From contig CAWDUT010000004.1 in NCBI GenBank assembly GCA_963805525.1, positions 62,001 to 126,000 of the forward strand: a DNA stretch of 64,000 nt, read 5' to 3'. The stretch is from DASQFQ01 sp963805525. GTDB lineage: Bacteria; Actinomycetota; Thermoleophilia; Solirubrobacterales; Solirubrobacteraceae. Of this stretch, positions 1 to 8,769 are shown in pieces. Below the pieces are notes generated by a model that made no database searches, was not told the DNA's origin, and worked only from the letters and a program-made list of their open reading frames with translations. A program made the position numbers and the translations under genes. Within the stretch, counting starts at the first letter, position 1, and each line of letters starts with the position of its first letter.

Positions 1-593
1 ATCGCGCAGGCCCAGCTTGGCCAGCAGGCGCGAGACGTGGGTCTTGATCGTCGTCTCCTCGACCGTGAGCAGCTCGGCGATCTCCGCGTTGGAGAGCCCC
101 TGCGCGACCAGCTCGAGCACCTCCAGCTCGCGCGGCGTCAGCTCGCCGAGCGCCTCGGGCGCGCGCAGGCGCCGGCGACCGCCGCGGACCAGCTCGTCGA
201 TCAGCCGCCGGGTCACCGTCGGCGCCAGCAGCGCCTCGCCCTGCGCGACCACCCGGATCGCCTCGGTGAGCTGGTCCGGCCCGACGTCCTTGAGGAGGAA
301 GCCGCTCGCCCCGGCCGCGAGCGCGTCGTAGACGTACTCGTCGAGGTCGAAGGTGGTGAGGATCAGCACGCGCGCCGCGCCCGCGATCGCGCGCGTCGCC
401 GCGATCCCGTCGAGCTCGGGCATCCGGACGTCCATCAGCACGACGTCCGGCTCGAGCCTTCGCGCGCGTGGATCGCCTGGCGGCCGGTGGCCGCCTCGCC
501 GACGACCTCGATGTCGGGCTCGGTGTCGAGCACCATGCGGAAGCCGGTGCGGGCCAGCGCGTGGTCGTCCACGAGCAGGACCCGGATGCTCAC
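1..593 (-). pseudogene. NarL/LuxR-family response regulator, frameshifted and cut by the window edge
   Basis: Reading leftward from a GTG at 593, the product starts as a receiver domain (VSIRVLLVDDHALART, acidic DD pair) but meets a stop soon after. Shifting frame inside the CG-repeat tract at about 459-469 restores ARRLEPDVVLMDVRMPELDG (phospho-acceptor Asp), the conserved Lys in FLLKDV, and a C-terminal LuxR helix-turn-helix (ELTPRELEVLELVAQGLSNAEIA...). The gene runs off the window at base 1, just past the HTH. It overlaps the kinase stop by 4 bp (GTGA), so it is the translationally coupled partner of the kinase at 590-1720. The family binds DNA as a phosphorylated dimer. As written it is broken by a net loss of one base. 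The dinucleotide repeat makes a sequencing or assembly error possible. Confidence 0.8.
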
Positions 594-1720
594 GCCGCCA
601 CCGGGATCCGCGCCCGCACGACGAAGCCGCGGCCGGCGACGGGGTGCGCGTCGAGCTCGCCGCCGTGGAGCCGCACGCGCTCGCGCATCCCTTCCAGGCC
701 CTGGCCGGCGCCGCCTCCGTTGCCTGCCGCGCCGCCGCCCTCGTCGGCGACCTCGAGCACGAGGCTGTCGGGCTCGTAGCTGACGGTCACGTGCGTCGGC
801 ACCAGCCCGGCGTGCTTGATCGTGTTGGTCAGCGCCTCCTGCACGATCCGGTAGGCGGAGCGGTCGATGCCGTCGCGCAGCTCGCGCCGCGGGCCCCGGA
901 CCCGCAGGTCGACCTGCAGCCCGACCTCGCGCATCTCGTCGACGAGCGCGCCGAGGTCGTCGAGGCTCCGCTGCGGCGCCAGCTCGGCCGGGGCGCTGTC
1001 GTCACGCAGCACCCCGAGCGAGCGCCGGATCTCGGCGAGCGCGGTCTGGCCCGTCTCCTCGATCGCCACGAGCGCCTCGCGGACGCGCTCGCGGTCGTGG
1101 TCGAGGATGCGACGGGCGCCCTGCGCCTGCAGCACCATCAGCACCACGCCGTGGGCGACGACGTCGTGCAGCTCGCGCGCGATCCGCTGGCGCTCCTCGC
1201 TGGCCGCCGCGCGGGCGCGCTGGTCACGCTCGCGCTCGAGCGCCTCGCTGCGCAGCCGCCGCGCCCGGGCCGCGCGGCCGGCCAGCCACGGCGCGAGCCC
1301 GATCAGCCCGGCCGAGAAGACGAAGCTCTGCACGTCGACCGCATCGGACGCGAACACGCCCGCCCACATGCCGGCGACCCCGGCCAGCAGGCCGGCCGTC
1401 GCACGGCGATCCGGTGCGTAGGCGGCGAGCGAGTAGAAGGCGACCACGCCCGCCGCGAGCGCGCCGGCCAGCGGCGGGTCGCCGCTGAACAGCTCGCCGC
1501 CCAGCAGCCCCTGCAGCGGGCCGACGACCGCGTAGACGAGCACGACCTCGAGCGGCACGAGGCGCCGCCAGGCCAGCGGCAGGCTGATCGCCAGCCCCGC
1601 GACGAGGCTCGCCGCGCCGGCGCCCGGCTCCCCGCCCAGCACGATCTCCAGCTCGAGGACGACGGCGATCGCGAGCGCGATCAGCGCGTCCATGGGGTTG
1701 GTGCGGAGCCGGGCGAGCAT
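590..1720 (-). CDS. Sensor histidine kinase (HisKA_3, NarX/DesK type)
   Basis: The 376-residue product has an N-terminal half (about residues 8-150) of hydrophobic membrane segments without an obvious large extracytoplasmic sensor. A linker rich in Arg and Glu follows, then the HisKA_3 dimerisation/phospho-acceptor motif ERQRIARELHDVVAH, then a C-terminal HATPase domain with the N-box ALTNTIKHA and a glycine-rich lid (GAGQGLEGMRERV). Kinases of this family phosphorylate NarL/LuxR-type regulators, and such a regulator overlaps its stop by 4 bp. The pair lies divergent to an ABC exporter at 1852-3584, a layout often seen for envelope-stress or drug-responsive systems; that functional link is inference. 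The ligand cannot be read from the sequence. Confidence 0.93.
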   Translation of the reverse strand: MLARLRTNPMDALIALAIAVVLELEIVLGGEPGAGAASLVAGLAISLPLAWRRLVPLEVVLVYAVVGPLQGLLGGELFSGDPPLAGALAAGVVAFYSLAAYAPDRRATAGLLAGVAGMWAGVFASDAVDVQSFVFSAGLIGLAPWLAGRAARARRLRSEALERERDQRARAAASEERQRIARELHDVVAHGVVLMVLQAQGARRILDHDRERVREALVAIEETGQTALAEIRRSLGVLRDDSAPAELAPQRSLDDLGALVDEMREVGLQVDLRVRGPRRELRDGIDRSAYRIVQEALTNTIKHAGLVPTHVTVSYEPDSLVLEVADEGGGAAGNGGGAGQGLEGMRERVRLHGGELDAHPVAGRGFVVRARIPVAA

Positions 1721-1780
1721 GACCCCGAAGGTAACCGCCGACCGCCCGCGCGTCGTCCTCCTCAGGGCTACCCCGGATCC

Positions 1781-1800
1781 TCCTTCGCGCCGACGAAGGA
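1781..1800. promoter_or_regulatory. Inverted repeat between kinase and ABC exporter
   Basis: TCCTTCG (1781-1787) and CGAAGGA (1794-1800) form a perfect 7-bp inverted repeat with a 6-base spacer, in the 131-bp region between the divergent kinase and ABC ATPase genes, about 50 bp upstream of the ATPase start. It could be the response-regulator operator or a leader hairpin; the sequence alone does not decide. Confidence 0.35.
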
Positions 1801-1851
1801 TCCGCGCCGCCGACCGATCCTGGGCTTCGAACCAGCGATGAAGGAGCGGAC

Positions 1852-2763
1852 GTGACCACCCATGTGATCGAGACGGAGGCGCTGACCAAGCGCTACGGCG
1901 AGACGATCGTCGCCGTCGACGCGCTCGACCTGCGGGTGCGCCACGGCGAGGTCTACGGCTTCCTCGGGCCCAACGGCGCGGGCAAGACGACGACGCTGCG
2001 GATGCTGCTCGGGCTCATCCGCCCGACGAGCGGCGCCGCCACCGTGCTCGGCGCCCCGCCCGGCGCGCCGGCAGCGCTGGCCCGGATCGGCGCGATAGTC
2101 GAGGCGCCCGGCCTGTACCCGTACCTGTCCGGCCGCGACAACCTGCGCGTGCTCGCGGGCCACGCGGGTGGCGCGGCGCCGGAGCGCGTGGACGCCGTGC
2201 TCGCCGAGACCGGCCTGAGCGACCGCGCCGCCGACCGCGCCCGCACCTACTCGATGGGCATGAAGCAGCGCCTCGGCGTCGCCGCCGCGCTGCTGAAGGA
2301 CCCGGAGCTGCTGATCCTCGACGAGCCCACCAACGGGCTCGACCCGGCCGGCATGGCCGAGATGCGCGCGTTCATCCGCTCGCTCGCCCAGGGCGGGCGC
2401 ACGGTCGTGCTGTCGAGCCACCTGATGGGCGAGGTCGAGCAGGTCTGCGACCGCGTCGGCGTGATCCGCGAGGGCGTGCTCGTCGCCGAGGGGACGGTCG
2501 AGGAGCTGCGCGGCCGCGCCTTGCTGCGCGTGCGCGCGGAGCCGATCGGCGAGGCGGCGCGGCTCGTCGCCCGGCTCCCCGAGGTCGCGGAGGTGGCCAC
2601 GGACGGTGCGCTGCTCGACGTCCGCGCCGACGTCGACGCCGCCGCCGGCATCAACCGCGCGCTCGTGACCGCGGGGATCGAGGTCTCCGAGATCACCCAA
2701 CGGCGCGCCTCGCTCGAGGACGTCTTCCTCGAGCTCACCGCGAACGGAGGAGGTCCCCGATGA
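1852..2763 (+). CDS. ABC transporter ATP-binding protein (bacitracin/lantibiotic-exporter type)
   Basis: 303 residues from a GTG start preceded by AAGGAG. Walker A GPNGAGKTT (residues 39-47), an ABC signature in the form YSMGMKQRLGVA, and Walker B LLILDEPTNGLDP are all intact, followed by the H-loop (SSHLMGE). The C-terminal 80 residues form the extension typical of CcmA/BcrA-type exporter ATPases. It overlaps the next gene by 4 bp (ATGA), which encodes the membrane subunit. The pair should form a two-component ABC exporter in the cytoplasmic membrane. The family exports peptides or drugs; the substrate here is unknown. Divergent orientation to a two-component system suggests it may be controlled by it. 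Confidence 0.93.
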   Translation: MTTHVIETEALTKRYGETIVAVDALDLRVRHGEVYGFLGPNGAGKTTTLRMLLGLIRPTSGAATVLGAPPGAPAALARIGAIVEAPGLYPYLSGRDNLRVLAGHAGGAAPERVDAVLAETGLSDRAADRARTYSMGMKQRLGVAAALLKDPELLILDEPTNGLDPAGMAEMRAFIRSLAQGGRTVVLSSHLMGEVEQVCDRVGVIREGVLVAEGTVEELRGRALLRVRAEPIGEAARLVARLPEVAEVATDGALLDVRADVDAAAGINRALVTAGIEVSEITQRRASLEDVFLELTANGGGPR

Positions 2764-3584
2764 CCCGCCAGGTACTCGCCGAGCTGCTGATCCTGCGCAA
2801 GCGCGCGGGCACGTGGATCCTGCTCGGGCTGTGGTCGCTGCTGGCCGTGTTCTTCGCCTACGTCGTGCCCTACGCGCTCGATCCCGAGGACGCGACCGGC
2901 GGCATCCGGCCCTTCCTCCCGGCGTCGCTGACCGGCACGCTGCTCGAGGGCTTCCCGTTCTTCGGCGGCGTGTTCGCGCTGATGCTGGGCGTCTTCGCGC
3001 TCGGCAGCGAGTACGGGTGGGACACGCTGAAGGCGCTCTTCACCCAGCGCCCCCGCCGCCTGCGCGTCTTCGCCGCCAAGCTCATCGCGCTGGCGATCAT
3101 GCTCGTCCCGTTCGTGCTCCTGCCGTTCGCGGGCGGCGCGGTGGCGAGCTTCGTGATCGCGCAGCTCGAGGACGCGCCGGTGCACTACCCGTCGGCGTGG
3201 CTGCTGGCGCGCGCGATCGCGGGCGGCTGGCTGATCCTGGCCACGTGGGGCGCGCTCGGCGTCCTGCTCGGCGTGCTCACCCGCGGCACCTCGCTCGCGA
3301 TCGGCATCGGGATCCTCTACGCGCTCGTGATCGAGGGGCTGCTGAGCGCGTTCGCCGACAGCGTGAGCGTGCTCGAGCCGCTGACGCAGGTGTTCCTGCG
3401 CGCCAACGGCTACTCGCTCGCGACCGCGCTCGGCGCGACCGTGGAGTCGATCCAGTCCAACGGCCCGGGCGCCTACTCGGGCCCGATCGTCGGCAACGCC
3501 CAGGCGCTCGCGGCCCTCGTCGCGACGGCGGCGGCGTTCGCCGGCGCGGCGGCGCTCGTCCTGCGCCGCCGCGACGTCGAGTGA
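2760..3584 (+). CDS. ABC transporter permease (ABC-2 type)
   Basis: 274 residues with about six hydrophobic segments: residues about 18-36, 60-85, 108-132, 150-176, 180-200 and a final one near 243-263, followed by the basic tail RRRDVE. This is the size and layout of the ABC-2 exporter permeases that pair with BcrA-type ATPases. The start codon overlaps the stop of the ATPase gene (ATGA), so the two are translationally coupled. It ends 1 bp before the convergent YceI gene. Cargo is unknown. Confidence 0.88.
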   Translation: MTRQVLAELLILRKRAGTWILLGLWSLLAVFFAYVVPYALDPEDATGGIRPFLPASLTGTLLEGFPFFGGVFALMLGVFALGSEYGWDTLKALFTQRPRRLRVFAAKLIALAIMLVPFVLLPFAGGAVASFVIAQLEDAPVHYPSAWLLARAIAGGWLILATWGALGVLLGVLTRGTSLAIGIGILYALVIEGLLSAFADSVSVLEPLTQVFLRANGYSLATALGATVESIQSNGPGAYSGPIVGNAQALAALVATAAAFAGAAALVLRRRDVE

Positions 3585-3585
3585 G

Positions 3586-4107
3586 CTACCGCTCCGCGCG
3601 CATCAGGCGCCCGCGGACGACCAGCCGGGCGTGGTCGCCCACCATCCCCAGCGGGCTGAAGCGCATCCCGAGCTCGCGGTGGTCGACGACCGCGCGCGCC
3701 TCGATCTCGAACTCCTCGCCGACCGCGCTGACGGTCGCCTCGACCTCGAGCGGCGCGTGCTTGCCCGCGGCGTAGAGCTCGCCGCGGACCTGCATCTCGC
3801 CGCCGTCGAGCTCGGCGGCGTCGGCCTCGAAGCGCACCCACGGGTGGTCGGCGGCGTCGAAGAAGGCCGCCGAGCGCAGGTGCCTGTCGCGCCGAGGGTT
3901 GCCGGTGTCGAGGCTGTCGGCCTCGATGACCAGCGCCACCGCCGGGGGGTCCGACATGTTCAGCGTGCCCACGTAGCGGCGGAAGCGGCCGCTGACGGTC
4001 GCCAGGCCGTAGAAGCTGGGCACCTCGAACTCGGCGCTCGACCGCGCGGGGTCGAGCGACCACCAGCCGGTGGCGAGGTCTGCGGTGCGGGAAGCGGTTC
4101 TAGTCAT
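3586..4107 (-). CDS. YceI family protein
   Basis: 173 residues matching the YceI lipocalin-like fold: an N-terminal WSLDPARSSAEFEV stretch, repeated beta-strand segments, and a late RELGMRFSP segment. YceI proteins bind isoprenoid or other hydrophobic ligands in a beta-barrel pocket. No signal peptide is visible, so this copy is probably cytoplasmic. It overlaps the start-side neighbour, an ECF41-type sigma factor, by 8 bp, so the two form one operon. Being made with a redox- or stress-type ECF sigma factor suggests a protective role, which is inference. Confidence 0.88.
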   Translation of the reverse strand: MTRTASRTADLATGWWSLDPARSSAEFEVPSFYGLATVSGRFRRYVGTLNMSDPPAVALVIEADSLDTGNPRRDRHLRSAAFFDAADHPWVRFEADAAELDGGEMQVRGELYAAGKHAPLEVEATVSAVGEEFEIEARAVVDHRELGMRFSPLGMVGDHARLVVRGRLMRAER

Positions 4108-4972
4108 CGAGGATCGTGAGGTCGAGCTGGGCCAGCCGCTCGGGATCGACGAGGAAGTCCATCTCGACGATCCGCCCGCCGTTGACGGTCACGGCCGCGA
4201 CCGAGAACGGCCGGCCGTCGCGCAGCGAGACCGCCCCGACCGCGCCGTTGACGAGCGCCGGGCGCATCTCGAGCCCGCTCTGCGAGTAGAACATCGCCTG
4301 GCTCGCGACCGCCTCCGCGCCGCGCACCACCCGCGACTCGGCGGTCGGCAGCGCGCCGAAGTCGGCTCGCAGAACGACGTCCGGGTCGAGCACCTCGAGC
4401 AGCGCCTCGAAGTCGCCCTCGTGCGCGGCCGCGAGGAAGGCCTCGGTGACGCGGCGCTGGGTCGCGAGGTCGGCGTCCGGGACCGCCCGCTCGCCCTGGA
4501 TCCGCGCCCGCGCGCGGCTGGCGAGCTTGCGCGCGGCCTGCGGGGTGCGGTCGACGATCGGCGCGATCTCGTCGAACGGGACGGCGAACATGTCGTGGAG
4601 CACGAACGCGAGCCGCTCGGCCGGCGGCATCGACTCGAGCACGACGAGCAGGGCGAGCCCGACCGAGTCGGCCAGCAGCACCTCGTTCTCGGGGTCCACG
4701 CCGTCGGGCCGGTCGAGGATCGGGTCGGGCAGGTGGGTCTCGTGCCTCACCTTGCGCGCGCGCAGCGTGTTGAGGGAGATGCGCGCGACCACGGTGGTGA
4801 GCCAGCCGCCGAGGTTCTCGACCTGGCTCGCGTCGGCCCGGCTGAGCCGCAGCCACGCCTCTTGCACGGCATCGTCGGCCTCGCTCAGCGAGCCGAGCAT
4901 CCGGTAGGCCACCGCGCGCAGGTGGCTCCGCTGCTCCTCGAACCGTTCCGCCAGCCAATCGTTGTCGTTCAT
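4100..4972 (-). CDS. ECF41-type RNA polymerase sigma factor (SigJ-like) with SnoaL-like C-terminal domain
   Basis: 290 residues. The first 170 hold sigma region 2 (LRAVAYRMLGSLSEADDAVQEAWLR) and region 4 (VLHDMFAVPFDEIAPIVDRTPQAARKLASRARARI). The last 110 are a SnoaL/NTF2-like domain typical of ECF41 factors, including a DPERL motif near the C-terminus like the NPDKL/DGGR-type motifs known to tune activity in this group. In ECF41 the fused domain does the work of an anti-sigma factor, so no separate anti-sigma is needed; none is seen here. The downstream overlapping gene encodes YceI, instead of the carboxymuconolactone decarboxylase or DoxX partners more often reported for ECF41. Confidence 0.92.
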   Translation of the reverse strand: MNDNDWLAERFEEQRSHLRAVAYRMLGSLSEADDAVQEAWLRLSRADASQVENLGGWLTTVVARISLNTLRARKVRHETHLPDPILDRPDGVDPENEVLLADSVGLALLVVLESMPPAERLAFVLHDMFAVPFDEIAPIVDRTPQAARKLASRARARIQGERAVPDADLATQRRVTEAFLAAAHEGDFEALLEVLDPDVVLRADFGALPTAESRVVRGAEAVASQAMFYSQSGLEMRPALVNGAVGAVSLRDGRPFSVAAVTVNGGRIVEMDFLVDPERLAQLDLTILDD

Positions 4973-5017
4973 GTCAGAGATGACCCGCGAGCGGCCTCCG
5001 ATGTGACCGAGCCCCGC

Positions 5018-6388
5018 TCAGTACGCCCTCGCCACGATCGCATCGTCGCTGTCGCGCAGCAGGCAGCGGACGCTGAGGCCCGCCGCGGCGAGGCGCTGCT
5101 CGCCCTCGTCGCCGACCGCCGCCCACGGGATCCGCGCCGCGCCGCCGTGCTCGATCGCGCTCGCGACGTCGGCGACCTCGGTCGTGGCGCCGTCGCGCAG
5201 CCGGGTCGCCTCCTCCAGCAGCAGTGCCTGATCGGTCTCGAGCGCCTCGACCGCCCACCGAACGACACCGTCGACCGGCAGCGTCCGCTTCTGCCCCTGC
5301 GTGCGGCTGACCACCGCGGCCTGGCCGGCGGCGACGTCGCGCGGCCCGATCTCCACGCGCACCGGAGCGCCCTTGAGCTCCCAGTCCGTCACCCGGCGGC
5401 CGAAGGAGACGTCGACCCGGTCGTCCACGCGCACCCGCACGCCGCACGCCGCGAGCGCGCTCGCGATCCGGTGCGCCTCCGGGATCACCATGCCGTCGTC
5501 CTTCACGACCAGGACCACGACCTGGGTCGGCGCGACGCGCGGCGGCAGCCGCAGCCCGTTGTCGTCGCCGTGGACCATGATCATCGCGCCGAGGAGCCGG
5601 GTCGTCGCGCCCCACGACGTCTGGAACGGCTCCTGCAGCGCCCCGTCGCGGTCGGTGTAGCGAGTGCCGAACGCGCGCGAGAAGTTCTGGCCGAGCTCGT
5701 GGCTCGTGCCCATCTGCAGCGCCTTGCCGTCGCGCATGATCCCCTCGCAGGTCCACGTGCGGTCGGCGCCCGCGAACTTCTCCCGGTCGGTCTTGAGCCC
5801 CGTGTACACCGGCACGGCCAGCTCGTCGCGCATCACGCCGGCGTAGACCTCGTCGAGGATGTGGAGCGCGAACTCGTGCGCCTCCTCGGCGCTGCCATGC
5901 GCGGTGTGTCCCTCCTGCCACAGGAACTCCGTGGTGCGGAGGAACAGCCGCGGGCGCAGCTCCCAGCGCACGATGTTGGACCAGTTGTTGACCTTCAGCG
6001 GCAGGTCGCGGTGGCTCGAGATCCACTTCGCGAAGAAGTGGTTGATGATCGTCTCGCTGGTCGGCCGCACCACCAACGGCTCCTCGAGCTCCTTGCCGCC
6101 GCCGTGGGTGACGACCGCCAGCTCGGGGCTGAAGCCCTCGACGTGCTCCGCCTCGCGGCGCAGGAACGACTCCGGGATCAGCATCGGGAAGTAGGCGTTC
6201 TCCACGCCCGCGTCCTTGATCCGCCGGTCGAGCGCGTCGCGCAGGTGCTCCCAGATCGCGAAGCCCCACGGCCGGATCACCATCGTGCCGCGGACCGGGC
6301 CGTTGTCGGCAAGCTCAGCCTTCGCGATCACGTCCTGGTACCAGCGGGGAAAGTCTTCGCCCTGGGGCGTGAGGATCGGCGGTGCCAC
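5018..6388 (-). CDS. proS: Prolyl-tRNA synthetase, archaeal/eukaryotic-like (type 3)
   Basis: 456 residues from the GTG at 6388, chosen because the protein then begins APPILTPQGEDFPRWYQD, the usual N-terminus of this family. Class II motifs are clear: motif 2 RWELRPRLFLRTTEFLWQEGH and motif 3 GATTRLLGAMIMVHGDDNGL. An anticodon-binding domain follows (VVVLVVKDDGMVIPEA...). There is no editing insertion between motifs 2 and 3, as in the type 3 ProS of Thermus and archaea rather than the longer E. coli type. It charges tRNA-Pro with proline in the cytoplasm. It is divergent from proC, the last step of proline synthesis, with 46 bp between the starts. Confidence 0.93.
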   Translation of the reverse strand: MAPPILTPQGEDFPRWYQDVIAKAELADNGPVRGTMVIRPWGFAIWEHLRDALDRRIKDAGVENAYFPMLIPESFLRREAEHVEGFSPELAVVTHGGGKELEEPLVVRPTSETIINHFFAKWISSHRDLPLKVNNWSNIVRWELRPRLFLRTTEFLWQEGHTAHGSAEEAHEFALHILDEVYAGVMRDELAVPVYTGLKTDREKFAGADRTWTCEGIMRDGKALQMGTSHELGQNFSRAFGTRYTDRDGALQEPFQTSWGATTRLLGAMIMVHGDDNGLRLPPRVAPTQVVVLVVKDDGMVIPEAHRIASALAACGVRVRVDDRVDVSFGRRVTDWELKGAPVRVEIGPRDVAAGQAAVVSRTQGQKRTLPVDGVVRWAVEALETDQALLLEEATRLRDGATTEVADVASAIEHGGAARIPWAAVGDEGEQRLAAAGLSVRCLLRDSDDAIVARAY

Positions 6389-6434
6389 GCTCCGCGACAG
6401 GCTAGGGCAGCCCGACGCGCGTAGTCTGCGCGCG

Positions 6435-7208
6435 ATGGAACTGCTGATCGTCGGCGGTGGGCGCATGGGCGAGGCGCTGCTCGGCGGCCTCCTGGCGGCC
6501 GGCCGCGAGCTGGCCGTGGCCGAGGTCTCCCCCGCGCGCCGCGAGGAGCTGAGCGCCGCGTATCCGGACGTCGAGATCGTGGAGGCGCCGATCCCCGCCG
6601 ACGGCGCGCTGCTCGTCGTCAAGCCGGGCGACGTCGCGGAGGCCGCCCGCGCGGTCGCCGACGCCGGGGCCCGGCGCATCCTGTCGGTCGCAGGCGGCAT
6701 CACGACGCGCGCGATCGAGGAGGCCGCCGGCCGCGCCCTGCCGGTCGTGCGCGCGATGCCGAACACCCCGGCGCTGGTGGGCGCGGGCGCCGCCGCGATC
6801 AGCCCCGGCTCATCCGCGGGCGAGGACGACCTGGCGTGGGCGGAGGAGATCCTCGGAGCCGTCGGCGTCGTCGTGCGGGTGCCGGAGAAGCTGCTCGACG
6901 CGGTCACGGGCCTCTCCGGGTCCGGGCCCGCCTACGTGTTCGTGGTCGCCGAGGCGATGGCGGAGGCCGGCGTGCTCGCGGGCCTCCCGCGCGCCGAGGC
7001 CGAGACGCTGGCCTTCCAGACGCTGCTCGGCGCGGCGCGGCTGCTCGTCGAGAGCGGCGACAGCCCCGCGGCGCTGCGCACGGCGGTCACGTCGCCCGGC
7101 GGGACGACCGCCGCCGGCCTGCGCGAGCTCGAGCGCCACGGGATCCGGGCGGCGTTCCTGGACGCGGTGACCGCGGCCGCCGAGCGTTCGCGCGAGCTCG
7201 GGACGTGA
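6435..7208 (+). CDS. proC: Pyrroline-5-carboxylate reductase
   Basis: 257 residues. The N-terminal Rossmann motif is IVGGGRMGEALLGG (residues 4-17), and the C-terminal dimerisation domain carries the family signature TSPGGTTAAGLRELERHGIRAAF. The AVTGLSGSGPAYVF segment that contacts substrate is also present. It reduces 1-pyrroline-5-carboxylate to L-proline with NAD(P)H. The next gene starts within its stop codon (GTGA, 4-bp overlap). It lies divergent to proS, so proline supply and proline charging share an intergenic region. Confidence 0.96.
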   Translation: MELLIVGGGRMGEALLGGLLAAGRELAVAEVSPARREELSAAYPDVEIVEAPIPADGALLVVKPGDVAEAARAVADAGARRILSVAGGITTRAIEEAAGRALPVVRAMPNTPALVGAGAAAISPGSSAGEDDLAWAEEILGAVGVVVRVPEKLLDAVTGLSGSGPAYVFVVAEAMAEAGVLAGLPRAEAETLAFQTLLGAARLLVESGDSPAALRTAVTSPGGTTAAGLRELERHGIRAAFLDAVTAAAERSRELGT

Positions 7209-8185
7209 CCAACCACCAGATCCGCCTGGCCGCGCGGCCGTCCGGGATCCCGAAGCCGTCGGACTGGGAGCTCACCGAGGAGCCGGTCCCCGAGCCCGCG
7301 CCCGGCGAGCTCGTGGTCGCGAACGAGTACCTCTCGATCGACCCCATCATGCGCCGCTGGGCGGCCGCGGACGGTCCGGTGGGGATCGGCGACGTGATGG
7401 AGGCGAGCGTCGTCGGGCGCGTGAGCGCCTCCGAGCACCCCGGCTTCGCGGTCGGGGAGCACGTCTACGGCGGCTTCGGCGTCCAGGCGTTCGCGCGCTC
7501 GGACGGCACCGGCGTCACGAAGCTCGACCCGCTCCTGGCCCCGCTCACCGCCTACCTCGCGGCGCTCGGCATCCCCGGCCTGACCGCCTACTTCGGGCTC
7601 GACGTCGGCCGCCCGCAGGAGGGCGACACCATCGTCGTTTCCGGCGCGGCCGGCGGCGTGGGGAGCATCTCCGGGCAGCTCGCCCGGATCCGCGGCTTCC
7701 GCGTGATCGGGATCGCCGGCGGGCCGGAGAAGTGCCGCTGGCTCGTCGACGAGCTCGGCTTCGCCGCGGCGATCGACTACAAGGCCGAGGACGTCGGCGA
7801 CCGGCTCGCCGAGCTCGCGCCCGGCGGCGTGAACGTCTTCGTCGACCACGTCGGCGGCGGCGTGCTCGACGCGGTGCTGCTGCACCTCGCCCGCGGGGCG
7901 CGCATCGTCATCAGCGGCGGCCTGTCCCAGTACAACGCCGACCGGCCGAGCGGCCCGTCCAACTACCTGCAGCTGCTGTGGCAGCGCGCGTCGATGACCG
8001 GCTTCCTCACGCCCGACTACCAGGACCGCTACCCCGAGGCCCGCGCCGAGCTCGCGGCCCTCCTGCGCGACGGCCGCCTGATCTCACGCGAGCAGCTCGT
8101 CGAGGGCGGCGTCCGTGCCTTCCCCGAGCTCCTGCCGATGGTGTTCTCCGGCGCGAGCACCGGCAAGCTGATCCTCGCGCTCTAG
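7205..8185 (+). CDS. Zinc-independent NADP-dependent oxidoreductase (MDR family, prostaglandin-reductase/CurA-like)
   Basis: 326 residues from a GTG overlapping the proC stop. The medium-chain reductase fold is recognised from the N-terminal GELVVANEYLSIDPIMRRW segment, the cofactor loop VVSGAAGGVGSISGQLARIRG, and the GGVNVFVDHVGGG segment typical of leukotriene/alkenal reductases of this group. No zinc-binding cysteines are present. Members reduce alpha,beta-unsaturated ketones or aldehydes with NADPH; the true substrate here is unknown. It converges on the redoxin gene, with the two stops overlapping by 4 bp. Confidence 0.9.
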   Translation: MTNHQIRLAARPSGIPKPSDWELTEEPVPEPAPGELVVANEYLSIDPIMRRWAAADGPVGIGDVMEASVVGRVSASEHPGFAVGEHVYGGFGVQAFARSDGTGVTKLDPLLAPLTAYLAALGIPGLTAYFGLDVGRPQEGDTIVVSGAAGGVGSISGQLARIRGFRVIGIAGGPEKCRWLVDELGFAAAIDYKAEDVGDRLAELAPGGVNVFVDHVGGGVLDAVLLHLARGARIVISGGLSQYNADRPSGPSNYLQLLWQRASMTGFLTPDYQDRYPEARAELAALLRDGRLISREQLVEGGVRAFPELLPMVFSGASTGKLILAL

Positions 8186-8766
8186 GGCCCGTCCGCGCCG
8201 CGCTTGTTCCAGCCGTGGAAGTGGGCCTTGTCGCCGGCGTCCCACGCCTCGCGCAGCCCATGCACGCTCAGGTCCCAGTCGGGCCGGATCTCGGCCGACG
8301 CGGCGCGCAGGTCGTGCCAGAGGTCCGAGATCGTCGGGCGGCCCCAGAACCAGTAGCCGTTGTAGATGCTGTGGATCACGAGGCCCGGCTTGAGCACGAG
8401 CGTGTGCGGGATCATCGGGTCGTTGGCCTCGTCCGTGTACTCCTGGATCTCCAGGTCCTTCTGCACGATCCGCCCCGGGTCCTCGAGGAACGGCCACTGG
8501 GCGCCGACCGACGCGCGGAACTCCTGCGACGTGTGGTGCTCGTCGGTCGAGATCGTCGCGATCTTCGTGTAGCCGACCGCGATCTTCGGATAGAAGGCCG
8601 CGAGCTCGAGGTGCTGCTGGTGCTCCTTCGGGCAGTAGTGGCCGCGCGCGAGCGTGAGGATCAGCGGGTCGTCGCCCTGGATCTCGCTGAGCCGCCGCGT
8701 CACGCGATCCTGGTCGGGCAGCTCGTAGTCCGGGAACGTGGCGGCCGGCACCATGTCGGAGCGCAT
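8182..8766 (-). CDS. Redoxin/AhpC-TSA-like protein with a single cysteine
   Basis: 194 residues with a thioredoxin-like fold: LILTLARGHYCPKEHQQH at about residues 35-52 is the peroxiredoxin active-site region, followed by ISTDEHHTSQEF and PHTLVLKPGLVIHSIYNGYWFW. Cys45 is the only cysteine, so any peroxidase activity would be of the 1-Cys kind. The usual Thr/Pro context (PxxxT/SxxC) is replaced by RGHYC. Start at 8766; an in-frame ATG at 8754 is possible. It lies 3 bp downstream of an SDR gene, which overlaps a flavoprotein disulfide-reductase-like gene, making a three-gene redox operon. Confidence 0.8.
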   Translation of the reverse strand: MRSDMVPAATFPDYELPDQDRVTRRLSEIQGDDPLILTLARGHYCPKEHQQHLELAAFYPKIAVGYTKIATISTDEHHTSQEFRASVGAQWPFLEDPGRIVQKDLEIQEYTDEANDPMIPHTLVLKPGLVIHSIYNGYWFWGRPTISDLWHDLRAASAEIRPDWDLSVHGLREAWDAGDKAHFHGWNKRGADGP

Positions 8767-8769
8767 CGC

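Noticed and set aside
4070..6424. 784-codon open frame on the + strand across the ECF sigma factor and proS
   Set aside because: It is antisense to two well-supported genes, rich in Arg, Asp, His and Pro as expected for shadow frames in GC-rich DNA, with no domain.
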